NCBI GenBank assembly: GCA_013329455.1
Contig: DUKF01000228.1
Location: 1 to 5,209, forward strand
DNA: 5,209 nt
From: Methanotrichaceae archaeon
GTDB lineage: Archaea; Halobacteriota; Methanosarcinia; Methanotrichales; Methanotrichaceae
Direction of reading: 5' to 3'
Of this stretch, positions 5,131-5,209 are shown piece by piece. The notes below the pieces were generated by a model. That model was not told where the DNA came from and searched no databases. It worked only from the letters and a program-made list of their open reading frames with translations. Every line of letters begins with the position of its first letter. Positions within the stretch are counted from its first letter, which is position 1. The translations under genes were made by a program, and so were the position numbers.

Positions 5131-5209
5131 TCCCGACTGGATCGCCCAACTCTTATGGATTCGGACGGTGCGATCTTCCAAAACGGGTCAAACAGCGCAC
5201 CCCGCTGCA

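Noticed and set aside
5075..5149. 25-residue N-terminal extension of the PAC2 protein
   Set aside because: The upstream ATG at 5149 lies before the TATA box and predicted transcription start, and the extension does not resemble PAC2 N-termini.
5155..5209. Possible start of a plus-strand gene at the right edge
   Set aside because: Only 18 codons are visible, without a recognisable motif; a minus-strand frame is open over the same stretch too, so neither is supported.
1..5209. CRISPR array, insertion sequence or known defence system
   Set aside because: No regularly spaced repeats, transposase-like protein or defence-gene motif was found on either strand.

Overview
The window looks like chromosomal DNA from a methanogenic euryarchaeon, most likely a Methanothrix/Methanosaeta-type organism. 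The evidence is archaeal promoters (A/T-rich TATA boxes about 25 bp ahead of inferred start sites), Shine-Dalgarno sites of the GGTGAT type, an archaea-only DUF473 gene, a PAC2-family proteasome-assembly-chaperone homologue, and an arsenite methyltransferase next to a small AbrB-type protein. The genus is an inference from family content and protein style; no marker gene is present.

Left part (1-1118, + strand). A 5'-truncated remnant of a family-X DNA polymerase (PolX) keeps only the last ~180 residues of the PHP exonuclease domain. It is followed by a small membrane-anchored protein with one Ig-like domain.

Middle-left (1099-2154, - strand). A secreted or membrane-anchored calcineurin-like metallophosphoesterase converges on the Ig-like gene, and the two 3' ends overlap by 20 bp. 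A ~514-bp region without a convincing gene separates it from the next, divergent unit.

Middle (2600-3857, + strand). A two-gene unit reads away from a well-formed archaeal promoter with a perfect 7+7 bp inverted repeat abutting and partly overlapping the BRE. Its first gene is a 103-aa AbrB/SpoVT-like protein of the HgcAB-associated (HgcC) type with three Cys-Cys pairs. Its second is ArsM, an arsenite S-adenosylmethionine methyltransferase with its own Cys-rich N-terminus. Together they suggest a metal(loid)-responsive methylation module; no hgcA or hgcB is present in the window.

Right part (3942-5074, - strand). A PAC2-family protein ends in a proteasome-docking-like Met-Tyr-Gly tail and is overlapped by a DUF473 gene whose Shine-Dalgarno contains the PAC2 stop codon. 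This arrangement implies strict translational coupling and probably a physical or functional partnership around the archaeal proteasome. A TATA box at 5121-5130 drives this pair and sets the PAC2 start at 5074. A shared hairpin at 3865-3892 lies between the convergent arsM and DUF473 genes.
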